Below are positions 22,723-32,324 of a stretch of DNA of 64,000 nt, piece by piece. Positions within the stretch are counted from its first letter, which is position 1. Each line of letters starts with the position of its first letter. The translations under genes and the position numbers were made by a program. Origin of the DNA: Symsagittifera roscoffensis (Eukaryota; Xenacoelomorpha; Acoela; Convolutidae); NCBI RefSeq assembly GCF_963678635.1, contig NC_087063.1:38764759-38828758 (forward strand). The letters run 5' to 3'. Under the pieces are notes generated by a model. That model saw only the letters and a list, made by a program, of their open reading frames with translations, searched no databases and was not told where the DNA came from.

Positions 22723-23215
22723 GCTTCATTGATGTTTGAGATTATATCGCACCACATTCGATTAGATATTTTGTGTTTTCCTTTGATCTCCATTGGCTAC
22801 ACCACCAGTGTCGTTGTCTTTTTATCGCGACTCATTTGAAATTCATGGCCGTCAAGAGTAATAAGTGTTTGGCCTTCTTGGAGGTTCCCCAGATGAAAGA
22901 ATTCTTTTTTGACAGTTCAATGAGTAAAAAAAAAGAGATAATAAATACAAAGTGTACGCATGTTTAATTGGGTGATTTTAAGTCAATGCCACTTTAATGT
23001 TAAATGAAACACATGCTGCAATATGTTTATCCAAAAAATGAGTTCGATCTGAATTTGGTTATCTTAGGTTTGCAATGTTCTTTAATAGTGAACATTAATA
23101 ACTTAAGTGAAGTAACATTACCCATGATTTACTTCTGATTACTTTTTGATCGTGTCTTTTGTTCATGATCTGGGATAACTTGAATTGACAACGGAATTTA
23201 CGGTAAGGGCAGTTT
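22723..23215 (+). repeat. Direct repeat pair, copy 1
   Basis: Matches 23,707-24,145 block by block (gtttgagattatatcgc; gctacaccnccagt; ccccagatgaaagaattctt; acaaagtgtacgcatgttta; attactttttgat; gataacttgaattgaca). The copies lie about 984 bp apart in the same direction. No coding capacity. They are not LTRs of the BEL element, because both lie on its left side. Confidence 0.85.
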
Positions 23216-23317
23216 TATTAGGTTGGATCTTATGGTACGTCATCTTTTTCCTTGACACCAATACATCATAAATCATTGTCAGGCCATTACAGTTGAGATT
23301 CGAGCTTTTAATTCGCG

Positions 23318-23563
23318 AGGCGACAATTCATAACAGGCGACCGTTCGTAACAGGCGACATTTCAGAACAGGCGACAACTCGTACCAACTAAAAAGTCGTA
23401 AAAATAGATTAAACGGGGAACATGGACTCACGCGCAGTATTCCTGTAAGCACAGCAGACCGAAGCAGAGCTAGCGTATTCTCTTTGCCATAGCCATGTTA
23501 TGATTTATCGTTTGGTACAAACTGTCGCCTGTTACGAATTTTCGCCCATTATGAATTTTCGCT
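23318..23563 (+). repeat. Foldback element with 17-bp sub-repeats
   Basis: Left arm: four tandem 17-bp units aggcgacnnttcrtaac (23,318-23,385). Right arm: three units of the reverse complement (23,514-23,563, starting ggtacaaactgtcgcctgtt). About 128 bp lies between the arms. The arms can pair, so this is a foldback or MITE-like structure lying between the two direct repeats. Confidence 0.75.
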
Positions 23564-23706
23564 ATACTCTTTAAATGAAATCTCTGACTTGTTCTAACCA
23601 GTTCCGACTAAAATTGGCTCAAAACCTGGATTCTGATTTTTATGTGAACAACATCGCTAGACGTTAGTCAGTAATCAACGTGATTTTAAATCAGAACTTG
23701 TGACTA

Positions 23707-24145
23707 GCTGCATTGCTGTTTGAGATTATATCGCCCCCACATGCGATTAGAGTTTTTGAGTTATTATATGATCTTCATTTGCTACACCGCCAGTATGTTG
23801 TTGTCTTTGTATCGCAATTCTTTTGAAATTCATGGTCGTCAAGAATAATATGTGTTTGGCTTTTTAGTGGAATTCCCCAGATGAAAGAATTCTTTTTTGA
23901 CAGTTCATTGAGTAAAAAAAGAGGTAAGAAATACAAAGTGTACGCATGTTTAATTGAGTGATTTAAATTCAATACCAAATTAACACTTAGAGTTCGATTT
24001 GAATTTGGTTATCTTAAGTTTGCAATGTTCATTAATAGCGTGAACTGAAATAAGGTAACATTAATAATGATTTACTTCTGATTACTTTTTGATGTCTTTT
24101 GTTCATAATATGGGATAATTTGAATTGACAAGTGAGTTTTTGGTG
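23707..24145 (+). repeat. Direct repeat pair, copy 2 (cut by the assembly gap)
   Basis: Second copy of the 22,723 repeat, with small indels. The match is still running where the N run begins, so its end is unknown. Confidence 0.85.
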
Positions 24146-24345
24146 NNNNNNNNNNNNNNNNNNNNNNNNNNNNNNNNNNNNNNNNNNNNNNNNNNNNNNN
24201 NNNNNNNNNNNNNNNNNNNNNNNNNNNNNNNNNNNNNNNNNNNNNNNNNNNNNNNNNNNNNNNNNNNNNNNNNNNNNNNNNNNNNNNNNNNNNNNNNNNN
24301 NNNNNNNNNNNNNNNNNNNNNNNNNNNNNNNNNNNNNNNNNNNNN
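24146..24345. other. Assembly gap, 200 N
   Basis: Exactly 200 N, a scaffold-type placeholder; the real size is not known. It separates the direct repeat from the BEL/Pao gag, so the 5' LTR and gag start of that element may be hidden or missing here. Confidence 0.99.
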
Positions 24346-25290
24346 AGAAACTAAATGAAAGTATTGACGATAAACAAAGATCATAACGTGTGAAATCGGA
24401 ACTTGAGAAACTCTCAAACGTCGTTGAAAAGTATGAAAAGAAGGCGTAAGAAATTGACGCCAAGCAGGGAAGTAAGGCACGTTCGGTAGAGAGTGAACAA
24501 AACAAAAACGCATACTGTTCTGAAGGTTTCGACAAAAAATCATTGAGTATTTGGAGAACACTGGCAGGGCCAAAGCGCTTGGCAGTACCTCAGAAGCTCA
24601 ATTCCTTTCGAGGTTCAAGATTGAGTTTCAGACCAAGTTCTACAAAAACGTTGACACACCCGAAAATCAGTCAGCTAATGAAGAAGTACGCCGTCACAAA
24701 GCAATGGTTGCTCAACTGGAGCTGAAAATCTCGAAAATTAAAAAAAAACATGTCAGAAATGAAACTTTGAAACGCTGAAGAAACGGTTCGATTGAATCAA
24801 CAAATGGGCAACATGACTTTGTCGATCGCCGACAAAGTGAATACTGAAAGAATACTCTTGAATACCAAATGTTGCTGAACTGAGTGAATGGTTGACTGAT
24901 GTGGCCTTAGTGCACGTCTGTTAATTGCAAAAAGAAGTCAGAAGTGCAACTGGATCCTGGTAACAAAACAATCAAGCCAATTCCAAAGAAAAGGCAGAAC
25001 CTATACAACAGAAGACAAGGGACATCGGAATAAAAACGCAGATCAATATTTGTGCTGTAACAAAGGAATCAATAATTTTTGGACTTGTCCAATTTTTCAA
25101 AATGATAAATTTGAGACAAAGATAAGAAATTCTGAAAAAAAACCGACTGTACTTTGGAAGCTTGGGCAAAACACATAGTATCAAGGATTGTAAAGTTAGT
25201 ACATGTGGGATCAGTGGTTGCGACAAAAAACACAACCGTCTGTTACATGAACAAAAGGGAGATAACATAACTGATGTACAACAAGAACCG
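24346..25290 (+). pseudogene. BEL/Pao gag, broken
   Basis: Coiled-coil-like sequence (SELEKLSNVVEKYEKK, about 24,390) leads to the gag block in ORF 24,551-24,778 (GSTSEAQFLSRFKIEFQTKF). A nucleocapsid-type region with CCNKGINNFWTCPIF (about 25,048-25,095) and DCKVSTCGISGCDKKHNRLL (about 25,190-25,250) follows. The latter resembles the Cys/His pattern at the end of BEL gag. Several stops and frame changes; the start is lost in the gap. Confidence 0.7.
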
Positions 25291-25855
25291 ACTTACTCTT
25301 ATAGTATGCCCGCAAGTAGTGGTTTAGTTCCGATTGTAAGAGTAACACTAATAACCCAGACACAGGCAAGCCAGTGGACACTTGCGATCGACAGTGACAA
25401 AGAGATGTCGAGTTTGTTAGCAAAGAAATGTAGATGAGAGCTTTCTGGACTGAACAGTGCGATCAACATCCATTGAAAAATCTCAGTAAAAATGACCGCC
25501 ATAAATCTACAAGCAGAACACATCAACTGTTTTGTACATCTCAATTTGTCACTTGGATCAACCAGTTATGATTATAGGATTTTCAAAAGAAGTTGTCCTC
25601 ACTTGTCGATATTACAAGTTTCCAAAAACAACACTTTGATAATTGGTCAGGACTATTTCAGTCTGATCAGACCAATTGAGTATAAGCATCGAAACAAAAG
25701 AGACCCATGGGGAGCAAAGACACCCCTTGGATATTCACTAAGTGGTTCATTGAGACAACGACAAGTTAGGAACTGCAAAGCCCATTCGTACTTTTGTACC
25801 GCAGAGGAACAGCTAGCAAGCATCATGAACAGCTTAAGCAATGGTGAGCCATAAA
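25291..25855 (+). pseudogene. BEL/Pao aspartic protease region, broken
   Basis: VRVTLITQTQ ... LAIDSDKEMSSLLAKK (about 25,337-25,434) sits where the family has an active-site D-S/T-G; here it reads DSD, so the Gly is lost. The following frame (25,492-25,854) has NTLIIGQDYFSLIRPIEYKH and DPWGAKTPLGYSLSGSL, the conserved block between protease and RT in BEL elements. Interrupted by a stop after 25,434. Confidence 0.75.
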
Positions 25856-26945
25856 AGGTTATGGCTTCTCATAAAAGGTTGAGTAGCTATCTGCAGAAGA
25901 AAGAAGAGCTCAAAAAATTCACGAATTAACGACAAAATTCGAAGATGGAAGATGGAAAGTTGGGCTTCTATGGACAAAAGACAACGTCAAGTAACTCAAT
26001 AACTACGGAAAAGTACTGGGACAGCTGAGATTATTAAAACGAAGACTCGGCAAAGACATAGAACTGAAGAAAAAATATACCAAAACAATCGGAGCGGATC
26101 TCGAAAAGGGTGTCATCGAGAAAATGTCTCAATAAGACTTTGCAGAAAATGAGAACCAAAGGTTTTGGTATATACCCCATCGTCCCGTTTTTCACTCGCA
26201 TAAACCAGGCAAAAATCGAAGAGTTTGCAATACAGCATCGAAGTATCAAGGTACCTCTTTGAACGATAACTTACTACCTGGACCAGATTTGTTGCAGAAA
26301 CTTGTTGGGACTTTGTTCAAATTTCGGAAAGGAGCAGTTGCACTTAATGTCGACCTTGAACAGATGTTTCTTCACGTCAAAGTAAAAGAAGATGTCACTC
26401 ACTGTCTGAGGTTTTTGTACTCAGATGTTGAAAATGAAGTTGAAAGGATTGTTATTTACAAATACAATCGACAAATTTTTGGTGCTAAATTTCACCAACT
26501 TGTGTAAACTATGCACTGACAAGAACTCTTGAAGTTGATAACTTACATCGGTTGTCAAATCATTTCTACATGGATGATTTTATTTTTTCATTGATTGACC
26601 AACTGGAGACTGAGAACTTCAAAAACATGTTGCTGAAGTCTTGTTAAAAGGTGGTTTCAAAATGACGAAATTTCAAAGCAACGTTGAAAAATTGTCTAAA
26701 ACACCAAAGAAAAAAAGAGCGGAAATTGGCACTTGGTTGGAGGACCGATTCAGACACTTTAGCAGTATGTGGAATCAAGGACAAATCAGTTGAGGGATTC
26801 TCCCGAGCAGACCTTCTTAGCATGGTTTCCTCCTTATTTGACCCTTCAGGACTTTTTTTCACTCTATACACTTTGAACCGAAAAATATTTGGAGAGAATA
26901 TGGAAACAGGATGGAGTGGATTGGGATAAGGTTTCACCTTAAAAT
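25856..26945 (+). pseudogene. BEL/Pao reverse transcriptase, broken
   Basis: Conserved blocks: GRWKVGLLWTKDNVK (about 25,945), HRPVFHSHKPGKNRRVC (about 26,180), SLNDNLLPGPDLLQKLVGTL (26,255-26,315), then VALNVDLEQMFLHVKV (Asp of motif A present). The YMDD box is at 26,567-26,578 (HFYMDDF). The thumb-type block FSRADLLSMVSSLFDPSGLF is in 26,684-26,929. Stops and frameshifts separate the blocks, but both catalytic Asp sets are retained. Confidence 0.85.
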
Positions 26946-27440
26946 ATTGCAGAAGAATACGAGTCATGGAGGAAAGAACTCGTACAAATCAAATATGTTG
27001 AAATCCCAAGAAACTGCTTCAATTTTGTACCAACACAAACTGACCTGCATTTTTTGCAGACGCGTCACTTGAAGGCTTTTGCGCGGTTGTATACTTCTGT
27101 GCGTCAGGCGTCAGGCGTCAGATGAAAATAAAGGTTTATCTTTTGTTGTTGACACAACAACAGTGGCATCAAAAAAGCAATTGAGCATACCAAGGCTGGA
27201 GTTGCAAGGAGCAGTGATCGCTGCCAGAATCAAAGACAACATACTGGAATCGCACCAAGTCACAGTAAACGAAATATACACGTGGTCGGACTCTCGTACA
27301 GTTTTGACTTGGTTGTCTTCTGAAAAAAAGTGCCAGTCCTTGTGGCATATGGGTCGCGGAGATATTAGACACCACAACTGTCAATTCATGGAGACATGAG
27401 AAAGGACATATGAATCCAGCAGACCTATGAACAAGGGGTC
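26946..27440 (+). pseudogene. BEL/Pao RNase H, broken
   Basis: FFADASLEGFCAVVYF (about 27,050-27,100) carries the first RNase H Asp. The block LSIPRLELQGAVIAARI (27,181-27,232) carries the conserved Glu and IYTWSDSRTVLTWL (about 27,275-27,317) a third acidic residue. KGHMNPADL (about 27,400) follows. Duplicated bases near 27,108-27,122 (gcgtcaggcgtcag) cause a frame change. Confidence 0.75.
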
Positions 27441-28840
27441 TGACAAAAAATCAGATACTTAATTCCACTTGGCTACATGTGCCGACCTGGATCAAAAATG
27501 AACATCAGTGGCCAAAGAATTTCAAAATCAAGGATGTTGAATTGGACAAATTCGTCGAAGAAACTTGCAACAAAGTTACAATCATTGAATCTTTGGCCGT
27601 CTGGCATAGGTTTCGTAATTTCAAAAGACTTCAAAATACAACTGCTTTTTGCATAAGGGCAATAGAAAAAGACAAACCAATTTGATCATCACAGCTGAAG
27701 AAAAGATGAAAGCAATAAAAGTAATCTTCAGATCCTTTCAACAAGAAATTTTCAAGGAAGATAAAGACATGCATCTTCAAAAACTGAATCCATTCCTTGA
27801 TGCGGATGGGTTACTGCGAGCAAGAGGCAGACTAGTGAAGTCAAAAGACTTGACATTCGCACAAAAGGAGCCAAAAGAATTGGATGGCAAGCATCATGTC
27901 AAAGGGATTTATCTGAAAAACGAACACTTAGAAAATGATCACGTCGGAATTGAACAGCTCAAAAGTATTTTTCAAGAAAACTACTGAAATATCGGCGTGA
28001 GAAACAAGCTAAGATCAACGAAAGCGAACTGTGTTCCTTGCCAAAAACTTCTCAGAAAAGGGAACACCTCATGATGGCGGATCTACCCAAGGTTATAATG
28101 GACTTCAGTAGACCATTTAAGAACACCGGAGTGGACTACTTTGGACCCTTCAATATAAAGGTCAGAAGATTGTCAGAGAAAAGATTGATCTGTCTGATGA
28201 CTTGTCTAACCACAAATGACTTGTCTTCGTGGGTACCAATAATCAGCTGAAAAGTAGATGAGGGAATGGAAAATAGAAGAAGCAATAGCCGAGAGATGCT
28301 TCGAATTGAGGTTTGGAGGAGTTTGGGAAAGACTTGTGATAAGTGCCAAGAAAGCAATATATAATGTCTTAGGAACACAAAACTTGAATGAAGACATCCT
28401 GAGAACGATAATTTGCAGCGTGGAAAAAATATTAAATCACAGACCACTTGCACCCGATTCAGATGACATTGAAATTTATGAGGTGATAACCCAAAATCAT
28501 TTCTTAATTGGATCGTCTGGGTCAGAAATGTTTCGAATCTACTCAAAGGAGTACGAATGTCGTCACAGGAACCTGAAAGCGGCCCAATCAAATGCAAATC
28601 GTATCTGGCACATATTTCAAAAGGAATATATTCCGATGCACTTAGCCAGAACTGAATGGTTCAAAAAGTCTAAGAATGAGCCTAATGAAGGAGACCTTGT
28701 ATGGATAGTTGAACAACAAATATTCACAGACAAGTTTCACTTAAGAAGAACAGAGAAATTAAACTATAGTGACGATGGTATCGGTAGATCAGCAGAAGTG
28801 AAAACTAAGACAGGAGTATATAAACGACCCATAATTTGAC
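27441..28840 (+). pseudogene. BEL/Pao integrase with internal deletion
   Basis: The linker block WPKNFKIKDVE is at 27,500. FLDADGLLRARGRLVKSKDL (about 27,790-27,850) and an HHCC-type zinc region (HLENDHVGIEQL ... CVPCQKLL, 27,925-28,050) follow. The integrase core starts with NTGVDYFGPFNIK (about 28,120), holding the first catalytic Asp, but jumps near 28,215-28,235 from CLTTN to FVGTNNQLK. The segment with the second Asp (the DNGT region) is missing. ORF 28,258-28,839 carries FGGVWERLVISAKKAIYNVL and the C-terminal ILNHRPLAPDSDD. Inactive. Confidence 0.85.
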
Positions 28841-28904
28841 TGAAACTACCAAAAGTAAATGAAAAATTAAACTGAAAAATTAAGTCAAACATCGTTTCCA
28901 ATTT

Positions 28905-29417
28905 TAAAAATACAAGTTCCATTGTTATTCTTGGCGATAGTCATGTTTGTTCTGCTTAAAACTTTGTTACAATACCAGCTATTCAGTTAATCCTAACACT
29001 GTGTTTTTTGGTTTCTCGGGCTTAACAATTACAAACTGGCAGACCCGAATTGATTTGAAAACTCTTTAAAAGTTTACTCTTGTTGTTACTATGTGCGGAG
29101 GTAATGACGCATGTGATCATCCACATGACGATAATCTCGCAATACGAGCTGGCGAAATTACCCGTAGAAATAAGATTTTTACTGAATCAATATCCAAGCA
29201 GAAAATACTATTTGTGTCAGTTTTTCCACTGGAGTCACGGGACACCGAAATAAGCGTCGTAAATACCTTCTTGGAGACGAAAATTAGAAAGAACTTCATA
29301 CCATTGCACGTACATCCCGAGTACAAGTCCTACTCAGACAGAATTCATTACAATGAGCGCACTTATCAGACAACTCCGATTCCTTTATTAGAAAAAATGA
29401 AATACTTGTTTCAATAA
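28905..29417 (+). pseudogene. SGNH/GDSL hydrolase-like domain downstream of BEL pol
   Basis: SGNH hydrolases are serine esterases/lipases with four conserved blocks. Here SIVILGDSHVC (GDSH at 28,933-28,944) gives the Ser block. After a frame change, NTVFFGFSGLTITNWQ (about 28,996-29,045) gives a Gly-containing block, and TMCGGNDACDH (GGND at 29,097-29,108) gives the Asn block. FIPLHVHPEYKSYSDRIHYN gives the D-x-x-H dyad (Asp at 29,337, His at 29,346). One frameshift and one stop (near 29,068) break it; the part from 29,091 to 29,417 is open. It begins about 70 bp after the BEL integrase ends, same strand. It could be an extra domain of that element or part of another retroelement (some CR1 LINEs and Ngaro elements carry such domains). 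Assignment is by motifs only. Confidence 0.6.
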
Positions 29418-29724
29418 TTTGCTGATTTTGTTCGGCTCCGGGAGCATTCAAGATTATAGATTTACCCATTTCATTTTTTTGCACGAACTCATTGTTGATT
29501 ATTTATCTGACTTTACAAATACTCTAATTATTAAGCTTTTGGCTTTTGGTGCCAAAATAGGGCCCACTAAAAACGCCTCTATGGGCGATTCAATTACCCA
29601 TTTTTGTACTTATATTAAATTCAGTTTTTTATTTGAAAGTCAAATCCCATATTCATTTATATCCTTAGGCAACATCAAATATGACAGAAGATTTTTTTTA
29701 TATGTCGACAAGCTATAGAAATTA
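29418..29724. other. Unassigned sequence after the SGNH-like frame
   Basis: An open + frame (29,419-29,718, opening with TTG) is rich in Phe/Ile/Leu with no recognisable motif. Probably non-coding. Confidence 0.35.
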
Positions 29725-29950
29725 TGAATTTTGGGCGATGCGACTTATGGGCAAAACTGAAACTGAGCAAAGATAAACCACCCACAAATCGCCAGATGTT
29801 ACAGCTTGCGAGAAGATCTGCAAAACAGTTGATGAAGTGATAAATTTAAATGAGAGATTAACAAAAAGTTTCTGCAGAGAAGTTGCAGAAAACCAGAACA
29901 AACTAAAGTAGAAAGTAGCAGATTTGAATTGAACATTTGAAGTTCGCGTA
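29725..29950 (+). pseudogene. Short coiled-coil-like coding remnant
   Basis: A frame with CEKICKTVDEVINLNERLTK and FCREVAENQNKLK (about 29,805-29,905) has helix-type composition unlike the surrounding DNA, interrupted by stops. May be the tail of the same element as the SGNH-like frame. No family recognised. Confidence 0.3.
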
Positions 29951-31485
29951 ACTTTGACATTTCTCATTTGAAATAAAGCAGTTTTTTATTTCAAATTTTG
30001 ATTCAAATTTTTATTATTTAACTACTTTATAATTGTAATATTTTCTCACGTTTTATTTCAAGTTGGAGTGGTAAGGAAGGACAAATTGAAATTGACGTAA
30101 GAAAAGTTATTTTTATTGTATTATTAGAACACCCGTTAAATTTTCTGAACCGATGACCTTTTTTAAAAGTACAATTTTTCCTCCGTTTTTATATTATCCT
30201 CTGAAGTAAAAAAATTGGCTGTAAAATCTGTTGACGCTGAGACATATTTGAGTGACAAGCCATGATATCTTTCCCATCTTAAGTGCTGGAACAAACCATT
30301 TGCAGCTCAGATCACGGCTGGAGGTTTTTTATGATATCTCAATCGATCTCAGATGACATTAGTTCTTGATAATTATATATGCATTGTAAATAAGCTGAAT
30401 GCAAAAACTCTCATCACGCTACCAGTGATCGGTGCATGAAGTGAGAAGAAAATATGTTTCTACAGTTTAAGAAAGATTTTTAAGGTCGTCTTTAAAATGT
30501 TTTCATTTTTCTAATTCGAAAATCATTTTCGTGCTGAGAATTTTTTTGCCGTAAAGCAGTTGTTTCAATTAAAAATGCCAAAATTGGGAGAACGGTGATT
30601 ATGCGGACAACGAAAATCCATTTTTATCTTAAATTAGCCTCCTGAATTCCTTGTCCTGAGATGTGTACATAAATCTTCCCTGTCTTTTTGGTTCAACCAC
30701 CCTAATACGAAATGAAAATATTTATTGCGAAGTTGGATCGATTTTATTTGAAAGGGCTGATGTCCAGAGCGTTTCTTGTGATGCTCATATGGGAGTTTCA
30801 TCGTAACTGAAGAAAATGGAAGCGCATAAATACATCATGTTTAAATTACATCCCAATACCACCTCTGGGTGGTCTTAATTTTTTTGTAAAGCTGAGTTAT
30901 GAAACTGCGCTAAAAGTTGACAAAGTTGAAGGTAACTGCGACCAGAACTCGTGATAAGAATTATGTGGCCTCCTATTTGAGTTTATTTATAGATTGTTGT
31001 TTGATTGGTTCTCGTTCTCACTAGTTCAGCTGATGGTCATATTGTTAGACTGCAGCTGAAATTGCAGCATCTTTTCCGATTGGATCCACCCATAGTCATG
31101 GCCTACACAAAACAGAACATGGGATAATAATTCATTTTTTCTAAACAACTTAGAGCAGCTTATCATACTATGTCCAAAAATTAAATCTAAGCAAACTCTT
31201 TTATTTTTGTCAGTTGTTAAACACTCGTCCTTGCTTAGGAAAATCGAAATTGTCGAATGAAGGCGGTACTATAGATTTGCAATTTTCCAGTTACGTTTAG
31301 CGGGCATCATGGGGGAGCTCTGTGATGTAGATGGCGCAGGATTCAGCCCAGTGAGATAATTTTGACAACTCTAAACAGAAGACAATACTCTTATTATGGG
31401 ATAAGCAGTTGAATTCGGGGTCAAGCCTCCTTTGATACGAGCTTGCAAAAATACATAAATATTTTAACAGGACAAAAAACTTCTA
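29951..31485. other. Non-coding AT-rich stretch
   Basis: Stops in all frames. No recognised repeat or gene. No LTR matching the left side of the BEL element was seen here. Confidence 0.5.
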
Positions 31486-31880
31486 GGGCGATCAGAGGCG
31501 GATTTTAGGCGAGGGAGCGGCTGAGACGCCCTTTCTATTCATGGATTCGGCCCCCTCACTAGCCACAGGTTCCTCCTTTTAATATTGTTGAATGACATCC
31601 AGTTTCGGCCGACCAACCCTATCAATTTTCTAAAGACGCCTTCGGCGCCAATAACCACTAATTTTAAAGCTGAGCACGCGACGAAAAAACGCATTTTTTT
31701 GGTCAAAGTTTTCCAAAAAACGCCCAAAAATGTTTTTATTTATGCCTGCGACGCAAGAAATTTGATCAAACTGGGGTCACTAAAATTTAGGAAGAGCTCT
31801 GAAATCATTCATTTAGCTCGACCTAAAAGCTCGACCTAAAAGTTCGACGAAAAATTTCTGGAAATACGCAGCCCCTCTCG
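31486..31880 (+). repeat. Dispersed repeat family B, copy 1
   Basis: Shares with 60,420-60,660 and (inverted) 61,550-61,890 a series of blocks: gattcggccccctcac / gattcgaccgcctgcc, then gaccaaccctatcaattttctaaag, the near-palindrome cgccttcggcgcc, and aaaacgcatttttttggtca with ttttccaaaaaacgcccaaaa. Only short non-coding frames. Class unknown. Confidence 0.75.
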
Positions 31881-32324
31881 ATAAAATCCTAGATTTGCTC
31901 TGAGTGTGATTGAATAGGCATGATCTTTATATTGTTATCATTCTAAGTATATTTAAAATAAACTCAGCGCGAATCGGAAAAAATTAAAGTAGTATTCTAA
32001 TTTGGTTTTCCTGGTTCTCAGTTTTAAAAAAATCTTAGTCAAGGTTGAATGATTGGATGATTGTTGCAATTTCAGAGAAAATGAGTGTAAAAATGTCTGT
32101 CTGGGCTGTTTTGTTATTCAACTGCTGTCAAATATTAAAATCTGACCGTTTCAACTGGCGTACTTCATAGCATGGAGTAATCATTCCTCAGATCTTGAAA
32201 CGAGAAATTTTTGTAAATCATATTTTTTCGTGATTTCGAATTTTTGATTCATAATTTCCTATTAACCAAAAATAGCGTTTACTTGACCTTAAATTTTTTT
32301 TATCAAGAGTCAATGAAAGTAGTT
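31881..32324. other. Non-coding AT-rich stretch
   Basis: Nothing recognised. Confidence 0.5.

Larger units (their letters stand above)
24346..28840 (+). mobile_element. Degraded BEL/Pao-type LTR retrotransposon (gag-pol)
   Basis: In order: gag, zinc-knuckle region, aspartic protease region, reverse transcriptase, RNase H and integrase, all on the + strand and all broken by stops and frameshifts. The blocks and spacing are those of BEL/Pao polyproteins (DUF1759 gag, A17-type protease, RT with a YMDD box). No flanking LTRs were recognised; the left one may lie in the gap. Confidence 0.88.

Noticed and set aside
23318..23385. Regular short repeats resembling a CRISPR array
   Set aside because: The 17-bp units are directly adjacent with no unique spacers, there is an inverted counterpart 130 bp away, and the genome is an animal's.
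22723..24145. LTR pair of the BEL/Pao element
   Set aside because: Both copies lie on the left of gag, and no third copy was found after the integrase.
24032..24573. Open frames running through the N block
   Set aside because: They are open only because the 200 N cannot contain stops.
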